From Schlesneria sp. (GTDB lineage: Bacteria > Planctomycetota > Planctomycetia > Planctomycetales > Planctomycetaceae), in contig JANXOO010000393.1 in the NCBI GenBank assembly GCA_025353525.1, forward strand, positions 1 to 5,901: 5,901 nt of DNA, given 5' to 3'. A model generated the notes under the pieces. The model was not told the origin of the DNA, ran no database searches, and was given only the letters and a program-made list of their open reading frames with translations. Positions 1 through 5,686 of this stretch are shown here, piece by piece (within the stretch, counting starts at the first letter, position 1; every line of letters begins with the position of its first letter). The translations under genes were made by a program, and so were the position numbers.

Positions 1-23
1 GAGAAGCCACTGTTGCGGCTTCC

Positions 24-461
24 ATGATCGGAGCATTTATTGAATGCACGCCAGCTATTCAAGATGTGGTGCGTGAAATGATCGCTATCGTAACAAGCGA
101 CGATTCCGATCTTGATGACATTGATGCCGCTCTAAATACGCTCATAGAAGCGCTCTTCCCAATGAAGACTGCTGATATCTGCGAAGTCGATGACGTGTTG
201 TTTAAGAATCCAGAATTCACTGTAGCAGCAAAAGAGATGGATTCTGAGCACGCTATGTTTTCAACTCGCGTTCGCAAGTTGATGGAGGATAATGGAGTGA
301 CTCAGGCGCAACTGGCCAGCGAAGCTGGCATCACGCAGCCTGCGGTCTCTAATATTCTTAATAGAAAATCTCGCCCACAACGCAGAACCGTTGAAAGGTT
401 TGCTACGGCCCTCGGAGTCAGCGCTGAAGAGCTGTGGCCAAGCGAATTAATTCAGAAGTAA
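24..461 (+). CDS. XRE-family helix-turn-helix protein with N-terminal helical domain
   Basis: Probable DNA-binding regulator of 145 residues. Residues about 80-138 form a typical Cro/C1 (XRE) helix-turn-helix: 'RVRKLMEDNGVTQAQLASEA' followed by 'GITQPAVSNILNRKSRPQ', with VTQAQLA and TQPAVSNILN as the two HTH helices and a closing 'ALGVSAEELWP' helix. Residues 1-50 are acidic and helical (REMIAIVTSDDSDLDDIDAALNTLIEALFP) and may be a dimerisation or partner-binding domain. The layout resembles stand-alone regulators and HigA-like antitoxins, but no toxin gene is visible beside it; one could lie left of the window. The start is uncertain: the frame stays open to the window edge (E-A-T-V-A-A-S before the Met) and no Shine-Dalgarno sits at a normal distance from the ATG, so the gene may begin upstream. 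It ends 2 bp from a convergent gene. The HTH call is firm; the target and role are unknown. Confidence 0.8.
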   Translation: MIGAFIECTPAIQDVVREMIAIVTSDDSDLDDIDAALNTLIEALFPMKTADICEVDDVLFKNPEFTVAAKEMDSEHAMFSTRVRKLMEDNGVTQAQLASEAGITQPAVSNILNRKSRPQRRTVERFATALGVSAEELWPSELIQK

Positions 462-463
462 CG

Positions 464-742
464 TCAGTTAGAGGCAGAATCGCGTTTTTTATTCCATCGC
501 GATTCTGCCGCCTTTTTCGCAATCTCCGATCTCTTCTTAGCCGTCAGTGCAGCGGCCCGAGCTTTGCCGCCCTTCATCCCGCCAAGTCGTCCCAGTGCGA
601 CCGCAGCGGGATTTTTTATTGGGTCAACCGGACGTTCTTCGACAGGCGGCGCGTTGCCTATCGCCTGATCGACAATCGACTTGGCCAACTGATTCAGATC
701 GGCGGGACCGGGTTTCTTGCGTGTGCTTGAGCGTTTAGGCAT
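464..742 (-). CDS. Small basic Lys/Ala/Arg-rich protein with GGxKGG motif, function unknown
   Basis: Protein of 92 residues, strongly basic. An N-terminal Lys/Arg-rich segment (MPKRSSTRKKPGP) is followed by a short helix (NQLAKSIVDQAIGN, 16-30), an acidic Pro-rich linker (APPVEERPVDP) and a C-terminal block at 44-83 (NPAAVALGRLGGMKGGKARA, then LTAKKRSEIAKKAAESRW). From memory, the 'ALGRLGGxKGGKARA...RSEIAKKAAxxRW' block recurs in small uncharacterised bacterial proteins, including planctomycete ones. The composition suggests nucleic-acid binding, but that is inference. The start ATG has GGAA about 5 nt upstream on the coding strand. It converges with the HTH gene (2-bp gap) and diverges from the next gene (64-bp gap). 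Its final residues (AESRWNKKRDSA) are encoded by the terminator-like palindrome, so its C-terminus may be shaped by that element. Confidence 0.7.
   Translation of the reverse strand: MPKRSSTRKKPGPADLNQLAKSIVDQAIGNAPPVEERPVDPIKNPAAVALGRLGGMKGGKARAAALTAKKRSEIAKKAAESRWNKKRDSASN
473..517 (+). terminator. Intrinsic terminator of the HTH gene, inside the convergent coding sequence
   Basis: A perfect 12-bp inverted repeat, GGCAGAATCGCG at 473-484 and CGCGATTCTGCC at 498-509, encloses a 13-nt loop. On the plus strand it is followed after 3 nt by TTTTT (513-517). It begins 12 nt after the HTH gene stop codon, the expected place for a Rho-independent terminator. On the minus strand no T-tract follows, so it should act mainly in the plus direction. 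The whole element lies within the last codons of the convergent basic-protein gene. Function is inferred from shape and position. Confidence 0.65.
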
Positions 743-793
743 GATGTTCCAAGCATCGCTTTTGAGTCAACCAGGGTCAAGTCGATTACGATC

Positions 794-798
794 AGGGA
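794..798 (+). promoter_or_regulatory. Ribosome-binding site AGGGA deciding the start of the 79-aa gene
   Basis: AGGGA lies 8 nt before the ATG at 807. It supports that start over the longer in-frame reading from a TTG at 717, which would run through the divergent gene's start region and has no comparable site. Confidence 0.6.
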
Positions 799-806
799 AT
801 AAAAAC

Positions 807-1046
807 ATGTCGATAGAAACTGATGCACGAAAAAACACAAAACCACAATACAACCACGAAACACATCAAATTGTAATGACTGATTGGGACGAGACCCATG
901 CGGAAAATCTGCATGCATTTCTCAACAAACACGGCATGAAATGCCATCTCGAACAACCACAGATGGACAATATCAGATTCATCACAATTAACATGCAGGA
1001 TACGAGCAAAATTGAGGCTCTGATCGATAACTGGATCAACGAGTAG
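807..1046 (+). CDS. Hypothetical 79-residue protein, A+T-rich orphan
   Basis: I do not recognise a family. The protein starts MSIETDARKNTKPQYN and is rich in His, Asn and Gln. Residues 1-17 look disordered. The rest reads as an alternating pattern: strand (HQIVMTDWD), helix (ETHAENLHAFLNKHGM), strand (KCHLEQ), strand (IRFITINM), helix (TSKIEALIDNWIN). This suggests a small soluble alpha/beta domain; there is no signal peptide, membrane segment or obvious catalytic motif. The start is chosen from the AGGGA site 8 nt upstream. By hand count the gene is about 41% G+C (98 of 240), lower than the neighbouring housekeeping genes, and it uses many AAA, ACA and CAA codons, which may indicate transfer. 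It converges with the glycyl-tRNA synthetase gene, with a 69-bp gap in which I see no clear terminator. Confidence 0.65.
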   Translation: MSIETDARKNTKPQYNHETHQIVMTDWDETHAENLHAFLNKHGMKCHLEQPQMDNIRFITINMQDTSKIEALIDNWINE

Positions 1047-1115
1047 GCTTTGTCAACAGTCTATCTCCGTCAATCCCGTAAATTAATTTTCGAACTGACC
1101 CACTACCAAACTGTC

Positions 1116-2594
1116 CTACGAAGCGGTGAAACTGTCCATTCTGCTTCTGACGTGGTTCACGATCTCTTTCACGGGAACGCGAATTTGTTCCAACGAGTCG
1201 CGATCGCGGATCGTCACTGTGTCGGCTGTCATCGTATCGCTGTCGACAGTGATGCAGTAAGGGGTTCCAATCTCGTCCATGCGGCGATAACGACGACCGA
1301 TCGCAGCTTGCTGATCGTACTGCACGGCGATTCCCGCTCGCTTGAATGCCCGGTAAATCTCGCCTGCTTTTTCGGGCATCCCGTCCTTCTTGATCAACGG
1401 GAAGACCGCAACCTTGATCGGTGCCAGTTTGGGATGCAGTTTCAGCATCACGCGAGATTGCATGACCCCTTTCTCGTCGGGTTGTTCGTCTTCGTGGTAG
1501 GCTTCGCACAGGAACGCCAAAGTGGCCCGGTCGCAACCTGCGGCGGGCTCGATGACGTGTGGCACAAATCGCTCGCGCGACTGGTCATCGAAATAACTGA
1601 GATCCTTTCCGCTGCCGACATATTTTGGTTTGCCGTCAGGCCCGAGTTCCACAACGAGCTTGCCGTCCTGTTTGCAAAGCTTCCCTTCGGCGTGTGATCT
1701 CAGGTCGAAGTCGCCTCGATGTGCAACCCCTTCAAGTTCACCGTAAGAACCCGCTTCAAGGAACGGGAACGCGTATTCGAGGTCTGCCGTTCCGACGGAA
1801 TAGTGGGCCAGTTCTTCCGCGGCATGCTCACGCAGAATCAGGTTGCTGGTCGAAATTCCATGTCGGATATACCAGTTGTAGCGCCGGTCGCGCCAGTACC
1901 GGTACCATTCCAGCGATTGGCCAGGATGACAAAAGAATTCCATCTCCATTTGTTCGAACTCGCGCGAACGAAATGTGAAGTTGCGTGGTGTGATTTCGTT
2001 GCGAAAGCTTTTGCCGATCTGTGCGATCCCGAACGGAATCTTGACACGACTCGAATCGCAGACATTTTTGAAATTGACGAACATCCCCTGTGCCGTTTCG
2101 GGCCTCAGGAATGCCTTTGTTTCGTCAGAGCGAACCGCCCCGGTGTGCGTTTCAAACATCAGGTTGAAATCGCGAGGTTCGGTCAACTGGCACTTGTCGT
2201 GCTGGCCAGGGTTTTTCGATGGCTTGAGCAGACATTCGCTGGTAGCGATGTGATCCGCCCGAAAGCGGCCCTTGCATTCGCGGCAATCGACCAGTTTATC
2301 GGCGAACAGGTCAAAGTGCCCCGAAACCTTCCAGACCTGAGGATGCATGACGATCGATGTTTCGACGCCGACCATGTCGAAACTGGCGGGAGCACCCACC
2401 GGCTGCGAGACCTCGTCATGCTCGGTGATCATATCCGACCACCATGCGTGGCGCACATTTCGCTTCAACTCGACGCCGAGCGGGCCATAGTCCCAGAATC
2501 CGTTCAAACCGCCGTAGATTTCGGAGGATTGAAAAATGAATCCGCGACGCTTTGCCAGCGCGACAATCTTGTCCATTCGGTTTTCGGCAGCCAT
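1116..2594 (-). CDS. glyS: Glycyl-tRNA synthetase, single-chain (alpha2 homodimer) class II type
   Basis: Cytoplasmic enzyme that attaches glycine to tRNA-Gly using ATP. At 492 residues it is the homodimeric eukaryote/archaea/Thermus-like form, not the alpha2beta2 GlyQ/GlyS form. Order of features: 'SEIYGGLNGFWDYGPLG' at 24-40, typical of this family; a Cys pair C104/C107 (CRECKGRFRADH); 'LTEPRDFNLMFETHTG' at 137-152; 'LRPETAQGMFVNFKNV' at 163-178; class II motif 2 'GKSFRNEITPRN' then 'REFEQMEMEFF' at 194-221; motif 3 'HVIEPAAGCDRATLAFLCEAY' at 346-366; and the anticodon-binding C-domain with 'AIGRRYRRMDEIGTPYCITV' at 431-450. The start could be the ATG at 2594 (used here) or the internal Met7 at 2576 (MDKIVALAKRRGF); neither has a strong ribosome-binding site. 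It stands alone, with its own predicted promoter in the 148-bp gap upstream. The symbol glyS is also used for the beta chain of the other form; some databases use glyQS. Confidence 0.96.
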   Translation of the reverse strand: MAAENRMDKIVALAKRRGFIFQSSEIYGGLNGFWDYGPLGVELKRNVRHAWWSDMITEHDEVSQPVGAPASFDMVGVETSIVMHPQVWKVSGHFDLFADKLVDCRECKGRFRADHIATSECLLKPSKNPGQHDKCQLTEPRDFNLMFETHTGAVRSDETKAFLRPETAQGMFVNFKNVCDSSRVKIPFGIAQIGKSFRNEITPRNFTFRSREFEQMEMEFFCHPGQSLEWYRYWRDRRYNWYIRHGISTSNLILREHAAEELAHYSVGTADLEYAFPFLEAGSYGELEGVAHRGDFDLRSHAEGKLCKQDGKLVVELGPDGKPKYVGSGKDLSYFDDQSRERFVPHVIEPAAGCDRATLAFLCEAYHEDEQPDEKGVMQSRVMLKLHPKLAPIKVAVFPLIKKDGMPEKAGEIYRAFKRAGIAVQYDQQAAIGRRYRRMDEIGTPYCITVDSDTMTADTVTIRDRDSLEQIRVPVKEIVNHVRSRMDSFTAS

Positions 2595-2614
2595 GCGGTT
2601 TTATCCGGGTTATC

Positions 2615-2660
2615 AAAAATAAAAAAAGGCTCATTGACAGTGAAACGCCAGTCTTCACTG
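2615..2660 (-). terminator. Hairpin plus T-tract in the glycyl-tRNA synthetase leader (terminator or attenuator)
   Basis: Read on the minus strand, CAGTGAA (2660-2654) can pair with TTCACTG (2644-2638) across a 9-nt loop. An overlapping bulged stem, GGC (2649-2647)/GCC (2630-2628) with TCA/TGA inside, ends directly at TTTTTTTATTTTT (2627-2615). The two structures exclude each other. This could be the terminator of the oxidoreductase gene upstream, or an attenuator, because it lies between the predicted promoter at 2668-2696 and the start codon at 2594. The terminator stem is weak; the T-tract is clear. Confidence 0.35.
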
Positions 2661-2703
2661 CTGCCGCATTCTACTGTGGCAGGTTTTCGCTGTCAGTGAA
2701 TCG
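2635..2703. repeat. Three copies of CAGTGAA around the glycyl-tRNA synthetase promoter
   Basis: TGACAGTGAAACG (2635-2647) and TGTCAGTGAATCG (2691-2703) are direct repeats with 11 of 13 matches, starting 56 bp apart. A third copy of the CAGTGAA core lies inverted at 2654-2660. The right copy overlaps the predicted -35 box. Such spacing could serve as an operator, or only form RNA structure; no regulator is identified. Confidence 0.4.
2668..2696 (-). promoter_or_regulatory. Sigma70-type promoter for glycyl-tRNA synthetase
   Basis: On the minus strand CTGACA (2696-2691, 5 of 6 matches to TTGACA) is followed after exactly 17 nt by TAGAAT (2673-2668, 5 of 6 to TATAAT). Transcription would begin near 2661, giving a leader of about 65 nt before the ATG at 2594. 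It lies in the gap between the oxidoreductase and synthetase genes, as expected for separate transcription. Confidence 0.55.
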
Positions 2704-2742
2704 CAGTTTTTTTCTGACGGCTCGGCAATCGGATGGCCCGGA

Positions 2743-3858
2743 TTACGTCAACGTGAATTCTGGCAGGCGAATCACCTCGCCTCCTTTAAGTGCCGATTCG
2801 TGTGCGAGAATTCCGACGCATGTCCAGTTTGCTGACAATGTCGCGTTCGGCCACGGATCGCGATTGCCTTTCAGAGCACTCACGATTTCATTGACAAGGT
2901 GCGGATGCGATCCGCCGTGCCCGCCACCCTGAATGAATGAAAGGTGGTCGGCATCCTGAATCGATTGGGTGAATTTCCGGATCGGCTCGGGAAGCCGATG
3001 TGCAAAATCGGGAACCTCGATTTTCGAAGCGATTTCGTGTTCGGGCTTTTTGGCCGTGTGGAGCACGTGTGGTTCGCCTTCAACGAGTGTCCATTCGAAG
3101 CTTTTCTTCGTGCCATACACGTCGAAACTCTCGCGGTATTGACGAGCGACGTCATACAGGAACCGCCAGATATGAGCAGACACGTCCGAGTCCTTGATCT
3201 TGATGTGACACGATTCGACGGCAAATGTGTTGCCCGATTTTTTGGCGATATCGTCCCGAACCGTACCGGACCCGAAGCAACTCACATATTCGGCTCGACC
3301 ATTCACGAGACCCAGGCAGGGGCTGACGACGTGCGTCGCATAGTGCATCGGGATCATTTTTTCCCAGTATTCAGGCCAGCCGTCCATGTCCTGTGGATGC
3401 GACGCGGCCAGGTGCTGAATCTTTCCCAGTTCACCTTTCTCGTACATTTCCTTGATGAAGAGGAATTCGCGGGAATAGACGACGGTTTCCGCCATCATGT
3501 ATTTCAGGCCGGTCTGTTTGACCAATTCACAAATCTGCCGGCAGTCTTCGACCGTCGTCGCCATAGGGACGGTACACATGACATTTTTGCCCGCTCTGAG
3601 TGCCTGCATCGACATTGCGGCATGGTCGGGAATGGGCGAATTGATATGTACGAAATCGATGTTTGGATCTTTCAGCAATTCTGCGTAATCCGTGAATCGC
3701 TTTTCGATCTTGAACCGGTCCCCAATCGTTTTGAGGTGTTCGGCGTTGCGCTGGCAAATGGCGTAAACATTCGCATCGGGATGCGCTTGATAGATCGGGA
3801 TAAACTCCGCTCCGAAACCGAGCCCGATCATCGCGACATTGACTTGTTTGTTGCTCAT
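2743..3858 (-). CDS. Gfo/Idh/MocA-family NAD(P)-dependent oxidoreductase
   Basis: Predicted soluble dehydrogenase of 371 residues, the usual size for this family, whose members mostly oxidise sugars, inositols or sugar derivatives. The Rossmann fold opens with 'VAMIGLGFGAEFIPIYQAHP' (8-27), containing the GxGxxG nucleotide loop. 'DFVHINSPIPDHAAMSMQAL' (68-87) is the usual dinucleotide-domain segment. The EKP motif position reads C-T-V-P-M-A (95-100), so the usual Glu-Lys is replaced by Thr-Val. The C-terminal domain holds 'MHYATHVVSP' (171-180), whose His176 may be the catalytic His, and 'GGGHGGSHPHLVNE' (311-324), which I associate with planctomycete members. There is no Tat or Sec signal at the N-terminus. 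The ATG at 3858 is preceded by AAGG about 10 nt upstream. It lies 148 bp before the synthetase gene on the same strand and 235 bp after the PLP enzyme gene. Family is firm; the substrate cannot be told. Confidence 0.9.
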   Translation of the reverse strand: MSNKQVNVAMIGLGFGAEFIPIYQAHPDANVYAICQRNAEHLKTIGDRFKIEKRFTDYAELLKDPNIDFVHINSPIPDHAAMSMQALRAGKNVMCTVPMATTVEDCRQICELVKQTGLKYMMAETVVYSREFLFIKEMYEKGELGKIQHLAASHPQDMDGWPEYWEKMIPMHYATHVVSPCLGLVNGRAEYVSCFGSGTVRDDIAKKSGNTFAVESCHIKIKDSDVSAHIWRFLYDVARQYRESFDVYGTKKSFEWTLVEGEPHVLHTAKKPEHEIASKIEVPDFAHRLPEPIRKFTQSIQDADHLSFIQGGGHGGSHPHLVNEIVSALKGNRDPWPNATLSANWTCVGILAHESALKGGEVIRLPEFTLT

Positions 3859-4083
3859 GGCAGGTAACCTTATTGGAAAAGTCGGGCGACGTATTTTGAT
3901 GCGGCATCACGGCGTCAAATCGCTTCATCCCGCGTGAATGGAGGGTCAATTTCCCTCATTTTAATCCAAAATCTGCGCCAATGCCAACGAACAAGTCATG
4001 CATCTCGATTCGATTACGGTTAGTCTGCAAAGTCGCACCGGATTTTTGGCCAGGCATTTGTCTCGTGCCGTGGTTGCTTTTTA

Positions 4084-4108
4084 AAAAACGACTTCATTCG
4101 ACGTGTTT
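4084..4108 (-). terminator. Possible weak terminator overlapping the end of the PLP enzyme gene
   Basis: On the minus strand AAACACG (4108-4102) can pair with CGTTTTT (4090-4084), with 6 of 7 pairs and an 11-nt loop that includes the TGA stop codon. The 3' arm is itself the T-run, followed by AAAAAGC. The stem is A+T-rich, so this is a weak call. Confidence 0.22.
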
Positions 4109-5293
4109 CATCCGCGAAATCGCTGTGCCGAGTTCTCTTTTCAGGTCAGTCGGCGCTTCAAGCCCAATCGAGAGTCTCACCAGGCCATCACCGATACCAC
4201 ACGCCAATCGTTCGTCGGCGGACATGAACTTGTGCGATGTTCCGGAAGGGTACGAGACCGTCGTACGCGCATCTGCCAGCGTTGGTGAAAAGGGGATCGT
4301 ATGTGCCAGCGAGCGAAAGAGTGAATCGACCGCCGATCGGCCGCCGCGCAAGTCGAAGGCCAGCATCCCGCCGCAACCGTGTGGCAGCAATCGCGCCGCT
4401 CGCTCAAAATGCGGATGATCGTCCAGTCCGGGATAGGCGACCCGCGCGACTTGTGGGAAGCTGCGGAGGAATCGGGCGACATCGAGTGCGGTTTCGCAGA
4501 CACGCTGCATTCTCAAAGGCAGAGTCCTGAGTCCGCGAGATGCGAGCCAGCTTTCGAAGGGGTTGGCGTTCACACCGTAAAGACTCGACATCGCCCGGAT
4601 CTTGCGAACGAGGTTTGATGGTCCGACAACGATCCCCGCCATGACATCGCCGTGACCGTTCAGATATTTTGAAACACTATGCCAGACAAGCGTCGCTCCA
4701 TGATCGATCGGGCGCAACAGACAGGGGGTTGCGAACGTACTGTCAACGAGCAATGGAATTCCGGCAAGAGCGCCGACGATTGCGGGCAGATCCGCAACTT
4801 CCAGCAACGGGTTCGAGATCGATTCGACGATACATAGTCGTGTCCCGGATGTGAGACAGGCACGCAGCGCGTCCGGATCGTCGATATCAAAGTACGAGAC
4901 TTTGATTCCGAACGACGACGCGAGATGGTTCAGCAGTTGTCCGGTTCGCCCATAAAGTACGCGAGCTGCAACAACGTGATCGCCCGACTTGAGCATCGCC
5001 ATCAGTACTGCCGTCAACGCACCCATTCCCGATGCGGTGACAACGCCCGACTCTGCGCCTTCCAGCATCGCCACATCGTTAGCGAAGGCTTCGTGGTTCG
5101 GGTTTCCGTCTCGCGTATAGATGTAACCTTTTTCGTGTCCACCCGTGACGGCATCGAGTTGTTCGAGCGATTCGATGTCGAAGGCCGTGGTCATGTAGAC
5201 CGGAGGCGAACTGGTTCGCGTCGTAAAATCGGCAGACCAGCCGCCGCGAGCGGCCACTGTCGACGGGTTCATATCAGTCGTGTTTTCTGTCAT
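4094..5293 (-). CDS. Trans-sulfuration-type PLP enzyme (Cys/Met metabolism family)
   Basis: Pyridoxal-phosphate enzyme of the cystathionine gamma-synthase / gamma-lyase / methionine gamma-lyase / O-acetylhomoserine sulfhydrylase family, acting in sulfur amino acid metabolism in the cytoplasm. In 399-residue numbering: 'YIYTRDGNPNHEAF' with Y59 and R61, which contact the cofactor phosphate of the neighbouring subunit; 'SGMGA' (88-92), phosphate loop; Y114 in 'LYGRT', which stacks on the ring; D184 in 'VDSTFATP', pairing with the pyridine nitrogen; the Schiff-base lysine K209 in 'HSVSKYLNGHGDVMAG'; and R373 in 'VRLSIGLE', binding the substrate carboxylate. All key residues are present. The frame is open to an ATG at 5407, but those 38 residues are unlike the family. 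The ATG at 5293 has GGAAAA (5303-5298) at good spacing and gives the usual length. The motifs do not separate synthase from lyase, and no met or cys gene is adjacent. Confidence 0.9.
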   Translation of the reverse strand: MTENTTDMNPSTVAARGGWSADFTTRTSSPPVYMTTAFDIESLEQLDAVTGGHEKGYIYTRDGNPNHEAFANDVAMLEGAESGVVTASGMGALTAVLMAMLKSGDHVVAARVLYGRTGQLLNHLASSFGIKVSYFDIDDPDALRACLTSGTRLCIVESISNPLLEVADLPAIVGALAGIPLLVDSTFATPCLLRPIDHGATLVWHSVSKYLNGHGDVMAGIVVGPSNLVRKIRAMSSLYGVNANPFESWLASRGLRTLPLRMQRVCETALDVARFLRSFPQVARVAYPGLDDHPHFERAARLLPHGCGGMLAFDLRGGRSAVDSLFRSLAHTIPFSPTLADARTTVSYPSGTSHKFMSADERLACGIGDGLVRLSIGLEAPTDLKRELGTAISRMKHVE

Positions 5294-5686
5294 TTGGTTT
5301 TCCGGGCAATATAGAACGCGAAAATCCGCAAAGGCACCGTTCGGAGTGTCCGGGCACGAGTTCGAAGTTCTCAATTCCCGAGTCGTTGTGCAAGGAATGA
5401 CTTCCAATTAAGTACGAGGCAGGCTTCATAGAAGCGCGAGGGTCAAAGCCGGTTGCAACTTCAACGATTCTGAAAGCATCCATGAAAGTCGCCGAGGGTC
5501 AGCGCTCAGTTTTGAAGTCCCACCAAAAACAGGCAGTAGATAGTGGGCCTTCGAAGACTCGACCCACCCTGTGTTGAAAAAATGAACCGCCTTGGGATTC
5601 ACCTCAATTCACATTGCTATCCGGTCAAACATCAGACATACTTGATGCGTGTCTGCCCCGCTGATATTCCGCCGGTGCTGCCCTCT
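5294..5686. other. Divergent intergenic region without a convincing gene
   Basis: This 393-bp stretch separates the PLP enzyme gene (-) from the cytochrome c gene (+) and should hold both promoters. On the minus strand, TATATT (5314-5309) could be a -10 box, but it lies very close to the ATG at 5293 and lacks a good -35. The 9-bp CGAGGGTCA occurs at 5437-5445 and 5493-5501. A GTGGG/CCCAC pair flanks TTCGAA near 5545-5570. A minus-strand reading frame at 5274-5483 has no recognisable protein features. No tRNA or other structured RNA is evident. Confidence 0.5.

Noticed and set aside
717..806. 30-residue N-terminal extension of the 79-aa orphan from a TTG
   Set aside because: It overlaps the start of the divergent gene and has no ribosome-binding site, whereas the ATG at 807 has AGGGA at 8 nt.
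743..806. Divergent promoters between the basic protein and the 79-aa gene
   Set aside because: TTGACC (-) and TTGAGT (+) can be seen, but the matching -10 boxes are poor on both strands, so no promoter is called.
1719..2699. Long plus-strand open frame (326 codons) opposite the glycyl-tRNA synthetase gene
   Set aside because: It lies almost wholly antisense to a gene with clear family motifs, and its translation shows no recognisable domain; it is a shadow of the codon pattern.
2944..3867. Plus-strand open frame of 307 codons opposite the oxidoreductase gene
   Set aside because: It is fully antisense to the Gfo/Idh/MocA gene, with no recognisable motifs and no supporting start signals.
5294..5407. 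38-residue N-terminal extension of the PLP enzyme
   Set aside because: The extension is unlike the family, and the ATG at 5293 has a ribosome-binding site and gives the normal length.
5274..5483. 69-residue minus-strand open frame in the divergent intergenic region
   Set aside because: It overlaps the start of the PLP enzyme gene in another frame and has no recognisable features or convincing ribosome-binding site.
5437..5501. Direct repeat CGAGGGTCA at 5437 and 5493
   Set aside because: Only 9 bp and two copies; this can arise by chance, and no function is supported.
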